Positions 24,087 through 33,824 of a stretch of DNA of 64,000 nt are shown piece after piece (position 1 is the stretch's first letter; each line of letters opens with the position of its first letter). Both the position numbers and the translations under genes were made by a program. Origin of the DNA: Streptomyces sp. GKU 895 (GTDB taxonomy: Bacteria > Actinomycetota > Actinomycetes > Streptomycetales > Streptomycetaceae); assembly GCA_002027195.1 (NCBI GenBank), contig MWJO01000028.1, positions 1-64,000 on the forward strand, written 5' to 3'. Below the pieces are notes generated by a model, which worked only from the letters and a program-made list of their open reading frames with translations, was not told the origin of the DNA and searched no databases.

Positions 24087-25829
24087 TTACGGCAGCGGCG
24101 GGTAGGCGTTCTGCATGAGCTGCTGGAACTGGGCGGAGAACCAGTGCCCGGCGAGCGGTGCGTTCGGCAGCGCGCCGGTGGGGTTGTTGCCGTTGCGGGC
24201 GTTGCCGCCGTACGTCGGGTCGCACATGCGGTCGAAGCCCTTGCCCTCGTCGTTCGGGATGGCGGCGCTGTTGCCGTCGGACTCACCCGGCGGCTTGACC
24301 CACACGTAGGCGTCGATCCCGGCGGCGGGCGCCGCGGTGGGTCGCTCGCCGAGTCCGGCACCGCTCTGGTTGCACCAGTTGCCGGCGTGGATGCGCCGGT
24401 CGATGCGGCTGCCGTCGACGTAGGCGTCCACGGAGGTCTGCGGACCGGGGCCGGTGGGCCGGGCGGTGCCGCCCCAGCCGTTGCGGGAGGTGTCGATCAG
24501 CATGCCGAGCCCGGAGTCGAATCCGGCTGCCACCAGCTTCTCCCGCAGCCCGAGGGCGAACGACTGCTCGTCCACGTACTGGTTCCAGTCCACCCACTTC
24601 GACTGGCGTATCGTCTGCCCGTTCACCGTGTCGGTGACCTTGAAGTTCGGCTCCTTGGCCGGGCTGTAGTTGGCGGTGTTGACGATGAAGCCGGTCACAT
24701 CGCTCATGCTCGCGCCGTTGGACGTGGCGACCTTGGCGAACTCCTGCACCGACGGACCCAGGTTGCTGTCCCAGCCGAGCCAGCCGTGGTGGCCGGCGTC
24801 GATGTAGTTGTAGACGTTCGCCAGGGCACCGAGCTTGTCCAGGGCGTACGAGACGCCCTTCTCGTAGTTGCCGTTGCTCTTCATGGTCACGCACGCGTCG
24901 GTGGTGGTGTTGGTGCCGCCCGCGTTGGTGACCAGGTTGGGCAGCGAGTCGGGCTCGATGACGGTGGCGATCCGCAGGCCCGCGTACTTCGACTCGGAGA
25001 GGATCGAGACGATCGGGTCGATGTACTGGGACTTGTACTTGTCGAGGTCGTTCGGCCCCAGTTCGCCGTTGGAGGCCAGGGCCGCGCAGTCCCGCCCGGG
25101 CAGGTCGTAGATGACCAGCTGGACGACGAGTTCACCGCTGCCCTTCTGCTTCAGCGCCTCGTCCAGGTGAGCGCGCAGGCCCATGCCGCCGTTGACGCCG
25201 TTGATGGCGGCGATCCGGTCCAGCCACACCGCGGTGGGCTGGTTGGAGATACGGCTGCCGCCCGGTTCGGCGGCCGCCCTCGCGGACCACTCGGGGTTCA
25301 CGTACACCTTCGCGCCGACATAGGGGTTGGCGGCCTTCCCGCCCGGTCCGGGATCGGTCGGCCCCGGGTCCGTCGGTCCGGGGTCCGTCGGTCCGGGGTC
25401 GGTGGGCCCGCCGTCCACGTTGCAGGTCACGCCGTCGAGCGTGAACGTGGCCGGAATCGCGTTGGTCCCGCTGTAGGACGCCTGGAAACCGAAACTGGCC
25501 GAACCACCGGTGGGGATCGTGCCGTTGTAGCTCTCGTTGGCGGCCGTGACGGCGGAGCCGCTCTGGCTGACCTTCGCGTTCCAGCCGTTGCTGATCTTCT
25601 GGTTGCCTGCGTACGACCACTTCAGCGACCAACTCGACTTGGCAGCGCCGTTGTTGGTGATCGTGACGGCGGCGGTGAAGCCGGTGTCCCACTGGTTCTG
25701 CACCTTGTAGTCCACGGTGCAGGGCGTGGCCGCCGTGCTGGCGCCGGCCGGGGCAGCGATGAGCGCGGCGCCCGAGGTCCCGGTGAGCAGGGCCAGCGCG
25801 GTGAGCAGTGACATTCTCGTGCGACTCAT
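24087..25829 (-). CDS. Secreted GH6 cellulase with N-terminal CBM2
   Basis: A 580-residue exported cellulase starting at ATG 25829 (SRTRMSLLTALALLTG). The signal peptide ends near GAS-TAATPC. A CBM2 cellulose-binding domain follows (about residues 33-135; two Cys and Trp-rich SWSLKWSY). A linker with four TDPGP repeats leads to the GH6 catalytic domain (about 165-580), with the catalytic Asp region IYDLPGRDCAALASNGE (Asp about 247) and VIEPDSLPNL. CBM2 before GH6 and the length match cellobiohydrolases such as Thermobifida Cel6B, so cutting from the non-reducing chain end is likely. It is divergent from the GH48 gene. A degenerate CebR box lies in the shared 600-bp promoter region. Confidence 0.93.
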   Translation of the reverse strand: MSRTRMSLLTALALLTGTSGAALIAAPAGASTAATPCTVDYKVQNQWDTGFTAAVTITNNGAAKSSWSLKWSYAGNQKISNGWNAKVSQSGSAVTAANESYNGTIPTGGSASFGFQASYSGTNAIPATFTLDGVTCNVDGGPTDPGPTDPGPTDPGPTDPGPGGKAANPYVGAKVYVNPEWSARAAAEPGGSRISNQPTAVWLDRIAAINGVNGGMGLRAHLDEALKQKGSGELVVQLVIYDLPGRDCAALASNGELGPNDLDKYKSQYIDPIVSILSESKYAGLRIATVIEPDSLPNLVTNAGGTNTTTDACVTMKSNGNYEKGVSYALDKLGALANVYNYIDAGHHGWLGWDSNLGPSVQEFAKVATSNGASMSDVTGFIVNTANYSPAKEPNFKVTDTVNGQTIRQSKWVDWNQYVDEQSFALGLREKLVAAGFDSGLGMLIDTSRNGWGGTARPTGPGPQTSVDAYVDGSRIDRRIHAGNWCNQSGAGLGERPTAAPAAGIDAYVWVKPPGESDGNSAAIPNDEGKGFDRMCDPTYGGNARNGNNPTGALPNAPLAGHWFSAQFQQLMQNAYPPLP

Positions 25830-26218
25830 GAGGGGAGTCCTTCTCCTTCTGGGTGCGAGCGGCCCCACGTGGGGAAGCGATCGCAGACCCGGAGCGGTAG
25901 GGGGCGACTGCCGCCATCAGGGCATGGGCAGGCGGCCGGGCGAGATGCCGGCGGGGTGGAGCGGTCCCGTCGGATCACCGCACGGCGGCCATCTGCCCGG
26001 TGGCGGACAGGCGTTGGTGGTGCCGGTGTGCTGGAAGGCCTGCGATCAGGCGCTGAGAAGCGCTGAAGCGCCGGCCGTAGCCGTAGCCGTCGCTGAATGC
26101 GGATTCGGCGACCGACGGCACGCGCCGCAGGCGTCGGCGCGGAAAGGTGCGGTGTGCGGAGGGTGTCGCATGAGCGACTCCTTTCAGCTGGGCGCATCGT
26201 GATGGCTGCGCCTAGTGA

Positions 26219-26232
26219 TGGAACCGCTCCCA
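26219..26232. promoter_or_regulatory. Degenerate CebR box for GH6 gene
   Basis: TGGAACCGCTCCCA matches the CebR consensus TGGGAGCGCTCCCA at 12 of 14 positions. It lies 390 bp upstream of the GH6 start, in the divergent promoter region. Confidence 0.55.
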
Positions 26233-26362
26233 CTGGTGCGAGGGACGCTAGCGCCAACCGCCGTGGTTTCACAGGGTGGTTGCTTAACTTTTTTGTACGC
26301 GAAACCCATTCGAACGATTCAACTCCTCAACGTATTGACGCGCACGGTGTCCGTCCCCAAGA

Positions 26363-26376
26363 TGGGAGCGCTCCCA
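26363..26376. promoter_or_regulatory. CebR box upstream of GH48 gene
   Basis: TGGGAGCGCTCCCA, a perfect match to the streptomycete CebR operator, which is released in the presence of cellobiose. It lies 55 bp upstream of the GH48 ATG. Confidence 0.88.
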
Positions 26377-26431
26377 CTGGTTCAGGCCTTGATCCCCCAC
26401 CGAGCCGTGTACGGCAAGGAGGAACCAGCAC

Positions 26432-29350
26432 ATGGATCCCGGACGTAAGCGCAGAGCCGCGCGGCGGTTGTGGACCGCCGTGGCGGCCGCGTTCGCCCTG
26501 CCCCTGTCGATGCTCGCCGTCGCCCCAACCCCTGCTCAGGCGGCAGGTGTTCAGTGCAGCGTCGACTACAAGACCAACGACTGGGGCTCCGGCTTCACCG
26601 TCGATCTGACCCTCACCAACCGCGGAACCGACGCCATCAACGGCTGGACCGTGACGTACGGCTACACGGGCAACCAGAAGCTCGTGAACGGCTGGAACGG
26701 CACGTGGTCGCAGTCCGGCCAGACGGTCACCGTGCAGAACGCCCCGTACAACGCCACCATCGCCGCAGGCGCCGCGGTGACCGCCGGCGCGCAGTTCGGC
26801 TACAGCGGAACCAATGCGGCGCCCACCTCCTTCGCGGTGAACGGCACGCCCTGCAACGGTGCGCACCAGCCTCCGATGACCGTGCTGACCAGCCCCAAGC
26901 CGGGCGCCGTCTACACCAAGGGGGACCCGGTCCCGCTCGCGGCGACCGCGGCGGCCGCCGACAACGCCACGATCAGCAAGGTGGAGTTCTACGACGACAC
27001 CACCCTGCTCGGCACCGACACGAGCGCCCCGTACTCGCTGTCCGTTTCAGATTTGACCGTGGGCAGTCATTCCCTGGTGGCGAAGGCGTACGACAGCCTG
27101 GGCACCTCCGGTGAGTCCACGCCCGTGGGCGTCACCGTCGCGGCGGGACCGGCCCTTGTCGTGTCGCCCGGTCAACTCGCCGTGCAGCAGGGCAAGTCGG
27201 GAACCTTCTCCGTGAAGCTCTCCACGCAGCCGGCCTCGAACGTGACCGTGAGCGTGGAGCGTACGAGCGGCAACACCGGACTGTCGGTGACCAGCGGCTC
27301 GTCGTTGACCTTCACGCCGTCCAACTGGGACACCGCGCAGCAGGTGACCGTGACCGCGGACTCCTCGGGGACCGGCGCGGCCACGTTCACGGCATCGGCC
27401 ACCGGCTACGCGAAGGCGGCCGTCACCGTCACGGAGCTGGCCGCGTCCAAGACGTACGACGCGCGCTTCCTGGACCTCTACGGCAAGATCACCAACCCGG
27501 CGAACGGTTACTTCTCCCCGCAGGGCATTCCGTACCACTCGGTGGAGACACTGATCGTCGAGGCGCCGGACCAGGGCCACGAGACGACGTCGGAGGCCTA
27601 CGGCTATCTGCTGTGGCTGCAGGCGATGTACGGCAGGGTCACGGGGGACTGGTCCAAGTTCAACGGTGCGTGGGCGCTGATGGAGAAGTACATGATCCCC
27701 ACCCACGCCGACCAGCCCACCAGCGGCTCCTACAACGCCTCCAAGCCGGCCACCTACGCGCCGGAGGCGGACACGCCGAACGAGTACCCCGTGAAGCTCG
27801 ACGCGTCGGTCTCCGTCGGAACGGACCCGATCGCCGGCGAGCTGAAGTCCGCCTACGGCACGGACGACGTCTACGGCATGCACTGGATCGAGGACGTGGA
27901 CAACGTCTACGGCTTCGGCAACACGCCGGGCGGCAGCTGCGAGGCCGGCCCCACGGCGAGCGGACCGTCGTACATCAACACCTTCCAGCGGGGTCCGCAG
28001 GAGTCGGTCTGGGAGACCGTGCCGCAGCCGACCTGCGACGCCTTCAAGTACGGCGGCAAGAACGGCTATCTGGACCTGTTCACCGGTGACAGCTCCTACG
28101 CCAAGCAGTGGAAGTACACGGACGCCCCGGACGCCGACGCGCGGGCCGTGCAGGCCGCGTACTGGGCGGACGTCTGGGCGAAGGAACAGGGCAAGGGCGG
28201 CGACGTGTCGGCGACCGTCGCCAAGGCGGCCAAGATGGGCGACTACCTGAGGTACGCCATGTTCGACAAGTACTTCAAGAAGATCGGCAACTGCGTGGGC
28301 CCGAGCACCTGCCCGGCCGGCACCGGCAAGGACGCCTCGCACTACCTGCTGTCCTGGTACTACGCCTGGGGCGGCGCCGCCGACACCAGCGCCGGCTGGT
28401 CCTGGCGGATCGGCTCCAGTCACGCCCACAGCGGCTACCAGAACCCGCTGGCGGCCTACGCGCTGAGCTCCTACGCCGACCTGAAGCCCAAGTCGGCGAC
28501 GGGTGCGGGCGACTGGAGCAAGTCACTGCAGCGCCAGATCGAGTTCTACCGGTGGCTGCAGTCGGACGAGGGCGCCATCGCGGGCGGGGCCACCAACAGC
28601 TGGCAGGGCCGCTACGCCACGCCGCCGTCGGGTACACCGACCTTCTACGGCATGTACTACGACGAGAAGCCGGTCTACCACGACCCGCCGTCCAACCAGT
28701 GGTTCGGGTTCCAGGCGTGGTCGATGGAGCGGGTGGCCGAGCTGTACCAGCAGACGGGGAACGCGCAGGCCAAGGCGGTCCTCGACAAGTGGGTCAAGTG
28801 GGCGCTGTCCAAGACCACGATCAACCCGGACGGCACCTACCAGATCCCCTCCACGCTCCAGTGGTCGGGCAAGCCCGACACGTGGAACGCGTCAAATCCC
28901 GGTGCCAACAGCGGACTTCACGTCACCGTCGCCGACTACACCAACGACGTCGGGGTGGCCGCCGCGTACGCCAAGACGCTCGCCTACTACGGGGCCAAGT
29001 CCGGGGACGCCACGGCCAAGTCGACGGCGAAGGCCCTGCTGGACGGCATGTGGAACAACTACCGGGACAGCCTGGGCATCGCCGTCCCCGAGACCCGCAC
29101 CGACTACAGCAGGTTCAACGACAGCGTCTACGTGCCGAGCGGCTGGACCGGCACGATGCCCAACGGCGAGGCCGTCAACTCCTCGTCGACCTTCCTGTCC
29201 CTCCGGTCCTTCTACAAGAACGACCCGGCGTGGTCGAAGATCGAGGCCTACCTGAAGGGCGGCGCCGCCCCCGTCTTCACCTACCACCGGTTCTGGGCCC
29301 AGGCCGACATCGCACTGGCCATGGGCTCGTACGCGGAGCTCCTCGAATAG
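26432..29350 (+). CDS. Secreted GH48 cellulase with CBM2 and Ig-like domains
   Basis: A 972-residue exported processive cellulase. ATG 26432 follows AAGGAGG. Signal peptide about residues 1-38 (ends AQAAG); CBM2 about 39-145 ([27 protein letters not shown]); an Ig-like domain about 150-235 ([19 protein letters not shown]); a second beta-domain about 240-335 ([17 protein letters not shown]). The GH48 catalytic domain covers about 345-972, with the general-acid Glu in [10 protein letters not shown] (E388). GH48 enzymes release cellobiose from reducing ends and act in synergy with GH6 exoenzymes, which fits the divergent neighbour. A perfect CebR box lies upstream. The gene is intact, and two hairpins follow it. 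Confidence 0.95.
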   Translation: MDPGRKRRAARRLWTAVAAAFALPLSMLAVAPTPAQAAGVQCSVDYKTNDWGSGFTVDLTLTNRGTDAINGWTVTYGYTGNQKLVNGWNGTWSQSGQTVTVQNAPYNATIAAGAAVTAGAQFGYSGTNAAPTSFAVNGTPCNGAHQPPMTVLTSPKPGAVYTKGDPVPLAATAAAADNATISKVEFYDDTTLLGTDTSAPYSLSVSDLTVGSHSLVAKAYDSLGTSGESTPVGVTVAAGPALVVSPGQLAVQQGKSGTFSVKLSTQPASNVTVSVERTSGNTGLSVTSGSSLTFTPSNWDTAQQVTVTADSSGTGAATFTASATGYAKAAVTVTELAASKTYDARFLDLYGKITNPANGYFSPQGIPYHSVETLIVEAPDQGHETTSEAYGYLLWLQAMYGRVTGDWSKFNGAWALMEKYMIPTHADQPTSGSYNASKPATYAPEADTPNEYPVKLDASVSVGTDPIAGELKSAYGTDDVYGMHWIEDVDNVYGFGNTPGGSCEAGPTASGPSYINTFQRGPQESVWETVPQPTCDAFKYGGKNGYLDLFTGDSSYAKQWKYTDAPDADARAVQAAYWADVWAKEQGKGGDVSATVAKAAKMGDYLRYAMFDKYFKKIGNCVGPSTCPAGTGKDASHYLLSWYYAWGGAADTSAGWSWRIGSSHAHSGYQNPLAAYALSSYADLKPKSATGAGDWSKSLQRQIEFYRWLQSDEGAIAGGATNSWQGRYATPPSGTPTFYGMYYDEKPVYHDPPSNQWFGFQAWSMERVAELYQQTGNAQAKAVLDKWVKWALSKTTINPDGTYQIPSTLQWSGKPDTWNASNPGANSGLHVTVADYTNDVGVAAAYAKTLAYYGAKSGDATAKSTAKALLDGMWNNYRDSLGIAVPETRTDYSRFNDSVYVPSGWTGTMPNGEAVNSSSTFLSLRSFYKNDPAWSKIEAYLKGGAAPVFTYHRFWAQADIALAMGSYAELLE

Positions 29351-29373
29351 CCCCCGCCACGGCTCCGCGTACC

Positions 29374-29432
29374 TGACCCCGCCCCAGGCGGACGGGGTCA
29401 CCTGGCCGACGGCCCCGCCCCTCGGGGCCGTC
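29374..29432 (+). terminator. Double hairpin terminator after GH48 gene
   Basis: Two consecutive stems: TGACCCC/GGGGTCA (29374-29380 with 29394-29400) and GACGGCCCC/GGGGCCGTC (29408-29416 with 29424-29432). They start 23 bp after the stop and precede the promoter of the GH12 gene. Confidence 0.72.
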
Positions 29433-29529
29433 CGGCACCTCGAAATCAGTGACGGCGCACCCGAATCGCACGAGGACGCCCCTCACTCCCTTGTCAGGGG
29501 CATGCACGCAATCGTGTGTGTCCGAATTT

Positions 29530-29543
29530 TGGGAGCGCTCCCA
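29530..29543. promoter_or_regulatory. CebR box upstream of GH12 gene
   Basis: TGGGAGCGCTCCCA, identical to the box before the GH48 gene and flanked symmetrically by T and A tracts (TTT...AAA). It lies 52 bp upstream of the GH12 ATG. Confidence 0.88.
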
Positions 29544-29595
29544 AAGCTCTGGCCAACGCTCGGCCACTTCTTGAAAGCACCCGCGGAGGAACGGC

Positions 29596-30726
29596 ATGCA
29601 ATCCGTACAGCACAAGCCAGGAGCACGAGCCCTGTGGGGCGCCGTGCTCACCACTCTCGTCGCACTCGCCGCGCTGCTCGGCGCGGCTCCCGCCTCGCAG
29701 GCCGACACGACGATCTGCGAGGAGTTCGGCTCCACCACCATCCAGGGCCGCTACGTCGTGCAGAACAACCGCTGGGGGACCAGCGCCACCCAGTGCATCT
29801 CCGTCACCGACTCCGGCTTCCGGATCACCCAGGCCGACGGCTCGGTCCCCACCAACGGCGCCCCGAAGTCGTACCCCTCCGTCTACAACGGCTGCCACTA
29901 CACCAACTGCTCGCCCGGCACGAACCTCCCGGCCCGGCTCAGCTCCATCTCCAGCGCGCCCTCGGGCATCTCCTACAGCTATGTGAGCGGTGCGGCCTAC
30001 GACGCCGCGTACGACATCTGGCTGGACCCGACGCCCCGCACCGACGGGGTGAACCGCACCGAGATCATGATCTGGTTCAACCGGGTGGGCTCCGTGCAGC
30101 CGGTGGGTTCGGTCGTCGGCTCCGCCACGGTGGGCGGACGCCAGTGGCAGGTGTGGTCGGGCAACAACGGCGGCAACGACGTCCTGTCCTTCGTCGCTCC
30201 GTCGGCGATCGACAGCTGGAACTTCGACGTGATGGACTTCGTCCGCCAGGCCGTCTCCCGCGGACTCGCCCAGGACAATTGGTACCTGACGAGCATTCAG
30301 GCGGGCTTCGAGCCCTGGCAGAACGGCGCGGGCCTGGCGGTCAACTCGTTCTCCTCCAGCGTGAACCTCGGCGGCGGCAATGGCGGCGGCGGAGGTACGG
30401 GTGGCTCGTCGGCCTGCAAGGTGGCCTACGGCACGAACGTCTGGCAGGGCGGCTTCACGGCGGACGTCACCGTGACCAACACGGGGTCGTCGCCCGTGGA
30501 CGCGTGGAAACTCGCGTTCACCCTGCCGTCCGGGCAGACCATCACGAGTGCGTGGAGCGCCCAGATCTCACCCTCGTCAGGAGCGGTGACGGCCGGCGGC
30601 ATGGCCTACAACGCGTCCATCCCGGCGGGCGGCCAGGTCTCCTTCGGGTTCCAGGGCACCTACAACGGAGCCTTCGCCAAGCCGGCCGGGTTCAGCCTGA
30701 ACGGCACGTCCTGCACCACCGCGTGA
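29596..30726 (+). CDS. Secreted GH12 endoglucanase with C-terminal CBM2
   Basis: A 376-residue exported endo-beta-1,4-glucanase, ATG 29596 after GGAGGAACGGC. The signal peptide ends near ASQADTT. The GH12 jelly-roll domain (about 37-255) carries the nucleophile in TEIMIWFNRVG (E156) and the acid/base in GFEPWQNG (E239). A Gly-rich linker (GGGNGGGGGTGG) leads to a CBM2 (about 275-376; VWQGGFTADVTVTNTG, QVSFGFQGTYNG). The architecture matches CelB of S. lividans. It cuts internal bonds and supplies ends for the GH6 and GH48 enzymes next door. A perfect CebR box lies upstream. Confidence 0.95.
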   Translation: MQSVQHKPGARALWGAVLTTLVALAALLGAAPASQADTTICEEFGSTTIQGRYVVQNNRWGTSATQCISVTDSGFRITQADGSVPTNGAPKSYPSVYNGCHYTNCSPGTNLPARLSSISSAPSGISYSYVSGAAYDAAYDIWLDPTPRTDGVNRTEIMIWFNRVGSVQPVGSVVGSATVGGRQWQVWSGNNGGNDVLSFVAPSAIDSWNFDVMDFVRQAVSRGLAQDNWYLTSIQAGFEPWQNGAGLAVNSFSSSVNLGGGNGGGGGTGGSSACKVAYGTNVWQGGFTADVTVTNTGSSPVDAWKLAFTLPSGQTITSAWSAQISPSSGAVTAGGMAYNASIPAGGQVSFGFQGTYNGAFAKPAGFSLNGTSCTTA

Positions 30727-30800
30727 CGGCACGGGGACGGACGGAACGGTCCCGGCCGTCCTGATGACCCGTCCTCGTCCCGTCGCGCGCACCCGGCACT

Positions 30801-30843
30801 GCGGATCCGCCCGGCAGACGTGTCTGCCGCCGAGCGGATCCGC
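30801..30843. promoter_or_regulatory. Nested palindromes upstream of the CebR-like gene
   Basis: GCGGATCCGC occurs at 30801-30810 and again at 30834-30843, flanking CGGCAGAC-GT-GTCTGCCG (30812-30829). The symmetrical set lies between the GH12 gene and the LacI/CebR-like regulator. It could be the GH12 terminator or a regulator site; the sequence differs from the CebR box. Confidence 0.45.
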
Positions 30844-30969
30844 GGCGCCGCCCCAGCGGACGTGAGCAGGACCTGCTTCCGGCCGACCCTGTCCGATCAT
30901 GTGCGGAAGGCATGTGCCCGGCTGCTCCGCCCCGTAAGATCGGTGATCTCGCGGGTGGGGGAGGTGGTC

Positions 30970-31992
30970 ATGGCCGGGCGACGACCTGGAGCGCCGACTC
31001 TGGAAGAGGTGGCTGCCCACGCCGGGGTCGGACGGGGCACGGTGTCCCGGGTGATCAACAACGCGGCCGGCGTGAAGGAATCGACGCGCCAAGCCGTGCA
31101 ACAAGCCATCGAAGAACTCGGGTACGTGCCCAATTTCGCGGCCCGTTCCCTGGCCGCCCGGCGTGCGGACGCCGTGGCCCTCGTGCTGACAGAACCGGAC
31201 TGGAGGCAGTTCGCGGAGCCGTTCTTCTCCGAGATCGTTCGCTCACTCGGCGACGCGCTGGCGGACACCGGGATGCAGCTGATGCTGACCCTGGTCCGCT
31301 CGAAGACCGAACGGCAGCGGTTCCTGGAGTACGCCCGAGGAGGCCGGGTCGACGGCGTGCTGCTGATGTCGGTGCACGCCGACGACAGACTGCCGGACAT
31401 GCTCGCCGAGGCGCGCGTGCCGACGGTGTTGATGGGGCGCCGCTCGGGTGACGAGTACGTGAGCTACGTCGACGCGGACAACGTGGGCGGCGCCCGAAAC
31501 GCCGTGTCCCACCTGCTGAAACAGGGCCGCAGAGCGATCGCCACCATCACCGGCCCACTGGACATGTACGCCGCGCAGTGCCGACTGCGCGGCTATCAGG
31601 ACGCGTTGGCGACGGCAGGCCAGAAGACGTCGCGGTCCTGGGTGGCGGAGAGCGACTTCTCGGAGGAGAGCGGACGCCGCGCCATGACGGAACTCCTCGA
31701 ACGCCACCCCGAGCTCGACGCCGTCCTCGCCGCCTCGGACACCACGGCGGCCGGGGCGCTGCACGCACTGCGCGCGGCCGGCCGCCGGGTCCCCGAGGAC
31801 GTCGCCGTCATCGGCTTCGACGACTTTCCCCTGGCCCAGCGCACGGAGCCGCCCCTGACCACGGTGCGCCAGCCGCTGGAGCAGATGGGCCGGGCCATGA
31901 TCAAGCTGCTGCTGGAGGAGATGGAGGAACAGTCCGTGGCCTGGCGCCACGTCATCCTCCGGACGGAACTGGTCGTCCGCGAGTCGTCCTGA
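30970..31992 (+). CDS. CebR-like LacI-family regulator
   Basis: A 340-residue LacI-family repressor. ATG 30970 is preceded by GGGGGAGGTGGTC. The HTH reads TLEEVAAHAGVGRGTVSRVI (about residues 10-29). The sensor domain contains EPFFSEIVRSLGDALADTGM, LLMSVHADD and VAVIGFDDFPLAQRTEPPLT. These are very similar in layout to CebR of S. griseus, which binds TGGGAGCGCTCCCA and is released by cellobiose. The cellulase genes upstream carry exactly that operator, so this is probably their repressor or a close paralogue of the housekeeping CebR. The usual cebEFG-bglC neighbours are absent here. Confidence 0.85.
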   Translation: MAGRRPGAPTLEEVAAHAGVGRGTVSRVINNAAGVKESTRQAVQQAIEELGYVPNFAARSLAARRADAVALVLTEPDWRQFAEPFFSEIVRSLGDALADTGMQLMLTLVRSKTERQRFLEYARGGRVDGVLLMSVHADDRLPDMLAEARVPTVLMGRRSGDEYVSYVDADNVGGARNAVSHLLKQGRRAIATITGPLDMYAAQCRLRGYQDALATAGQKTSRSWVAESDFSEESGRRAMTELLERHPELDAVLAASDTTAAGALHALRAAGRRVPEDVAVIGFDDFPLAQRTEPPLTTVRQPLEQMGRAMIKLLLEEMEEQSVAWRHVILRTELVVRESS

Positions 31993-32410
31993 GGCGTTCA
32001 GCCGCTCGGCTCCCTCAGGTGACGATCCGGCAGGGAAGCCTGCCCAGACCGTCCAGGGTGTTGTTCACGATGAACTCGGCCTTGCCGATCTCGAACCTGC
32101 GCGCCCGCGCCAGGTGAGGGGCCCGCAGGGCGTCCCCCTGGTCGGGGTGTCGGGCGAACAGCCGGCCGGCGGCCGCGCCCAGGACACGAAGGGCATCGCA
32201 AAGTGGTGATGACTTCCTCGCACGATCCCGGCGCCACCCTTGACGGAGCAATGTGTCAGCCTTGATGATTCCTTCATTACGGCTTTGTTGCCCAGGGATG
32301 GGTAGTCAAGTGTCTGGGTCGGCGCCCACTCCTGCGGCTTGCCGCCCACGAACCTGCCCGCCACACAGGCTCGCCTCCGCGCGCCGACGGCTCCTTGAGG
32401 AGGACTGTTG
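31993..32410. other. Long intergenic region with possible gene remnant on the minus strand
   Basis: No intact gene. On the minus strand, 32018-32200 reads as plausible protein (AAAGRLFARHPDQ, HLARARRFEIGKAEF, NNTLDGLGRLPCR) ending at a TGA near 32015. It has no start codon with a ribosome-binding site and no recognisable family, so it may be the tail of a lost gene. GAGGAGGA just before 32411 is the ribosome-binding site of the P450 gene. Confidence 0.35.
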
Positions 32411-33594
32411 ATGCCCACGAGCACAGAGATTCCCGTATACCACCCCGACTTGTACTCGGCGTCGGCCATCCGCGACACGTATCCCCACTACGCCGCGCTG
32501 CGTCACCTGGGCCCCGTGGTGTGGCTGAGCAAGCACAAGGTCTACGCCCTGCCGCGGTACGCCGAATGCAAGCAAGTCCTGCTGGACGACCAGACCTTCA
32601 TCTCCTCGGGCGGCGTCGCCCTGAACCCCGTCGCCAACCGCGTGGGCCAGGGCACCACCCTGTTCAGTGACGGCGACGACCATGCCCGCCGTCGCTCCCT
32701 CCTCGCGCACCGCCTCACCCCCCGGGCGTTGCGCACCATGAAGGACATGGTCGACGAGCAGGCGGTCGCGGTGGTGGAGGCCGCTGTCGCCCAGCGCACC
32801 GTCGATGCGGTGGAGGTCGCCACGCCCTGCCGATGTCCGTCGTCCCCGACCTGGTCGGCTGGCCCCGGCAGGGCCGCGAGCACCTGCTGCGCTGGGCCGG
32901 CGCCACCTTCGACGCCCTGGGCCCGCTCAACTGCCAGTCGGTACGCACACTTCCCGCGTCCCTCGGCATGATGCGCTACGCGCGCGGTGTCGTCCGTGAC
33001 CGGTCCGTGCTGGACAGCAGCCTGGGCCACGACCTGCTGTGCGCGGCCGACGACGGCCGGATCATGCCGGCCGAGTGCGCCACGATGATGATCGACTATC
33101 TGGCCCCCTCCCTCGACACCACCATCAGCGCCATCTCCAGCGCGCTGCACCTGTTCGCCACCCACCCCGAACAGTGGCGCCTGCTGAAGGCGGACCCAGA
33201 CCTCGTGTCGACCGCGGTCAACGAGGTCGTCCGGTACCAGTCCCCGATCCGGGGCTTCTCCCGGACCACGGCCCACGACACGGAACTTGCCGGCATCTCC
33301 CTGCCCAAAGGCTCCCGGGTGCTGGTCCTGTACGGCTCCGCCAACCGCGACCCGCTGGAGTGGGACGACCCGGACACGTTCGACATCCGCCGCGACGCCG
33401 CCCGCCAACTCGGCTTCGGGCAGGGCACCCACGGCTGCGCCGGCCAGGGCCTGGCCCGCATGGAGACCTCCGCGATCCTGCACGCCCTGGTCGAACGCGT
33501 CGACCGCATCGAGTTGGCCGGCACACCCCAATGGGCCCTGAACAACGTCATCCACCGCCTCGAGCGCCTGCCGCTCGAACTCATCCCGGCCTGA
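32411..33594 (+). CDS. Cytochrome P450 (frameshift near 32823)
   Basis: A 394-residue heme monooxygenase after restoring one base. ATG 32411 follows GAGGAGGA. Motifs: HARRRSLLAHRLTPRAL (C-helix), the I-helix LAPSLDTTISAISS (Asp-Thr oxygen-activation pair kept, although the usual AG is AP), ExxR in NEVVRYQSP (E272, R275), and the heme loop FGQGTHGCAGQGLAR (C343). The frame breaks at CACGCC (32821-32826): VEVAT in one frame, ALPMSVVPDLVGWP in the next, consistent with a missing C in CACCGCC. The I-helix and heme-loop sequences recall CYP199-like enzymes that act on para-substituted benzoates; this comes from memory. Ferredoxin and reductase genes follow directly, giving a complete electron chain. 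Confidence 0.92.
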
Positions 33595-33626
33595 ACCCCA
33601 CCGCACGCCCTTGTGAGGACCGCACG

Positions 33627-33824
33627 ATGAAGATCTCCGTCGACTACGCCCGCTGCGAAGGCCACGGCCTGTGTGCCGATCAGGCGTCCGGCGTTTTCAG
33701 CCTGGACGACGACGCCGAACTGACCTACCACTTCGAGGGCTCCGAGGTTCCCGAGGAGCATCAGCAGGCCTCCCGCGCGGCGGTCAACGCGTGCCCGGTC
33801 GCCGCCCTGCGAGTCCTGTCGTGA
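33627..33824 (+). CDS. [3Fe-4S] ferredoxin
   Basis: A 65-residue ferredoxin partner of the P450, ATG 33627. Cluster ligands are Cys10, Cys16 and Cys56 in RCEGHGLC and NACPVAALR. His replaces the second Cys of the normal CxxCxxC, which is the pattern of [3Fe-4S] ferredoxins that serve bacterial P450s. It delivers electrons from the reductase encoded next. Its TGA overlaps the GTG of that gene (GTGA at 33821-33824). Confidence 0.92.
   Translation: MKISVDYARCEGHGLCADQASGVFSLDDDAELTYHFEGSEVPEEHQQASRAAVNACPVAALRVLS

Larger units (their letters stand above)
25830..26431. other. Divergent promoter region of GH6 and GH48 cellulase genes
   Basis: Six hundred bases without a convincing gene, between the GH6 gene (minus) and the GH48 gene (plus). 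It holds a degenerate CebR box at 26219-26232, a perfect one at 26363-26376, and an AT-rich tract around 26280-26340 that is unusual for this genome and probably contains the promoters. AAGGAGG at 26417-26423 is the GH48 ribosome-binding site. Confidence 0.6.

Noticed and set aside
25330-25420. Short repeated DNA coding TDPGP units, considered as CRISPR-like or tandem array
   Set aside because: It is the in-frame Pro/Thr linker of the GH6 enzyme; no spacers of constant length and no cas genes.
23619-25811. A 730-codon open frame antisense to the GH6 cellulase
   Set aside because: Val/Gly/Arg-rich shadow of a clear GH6/CBM2 gene on the other strand.
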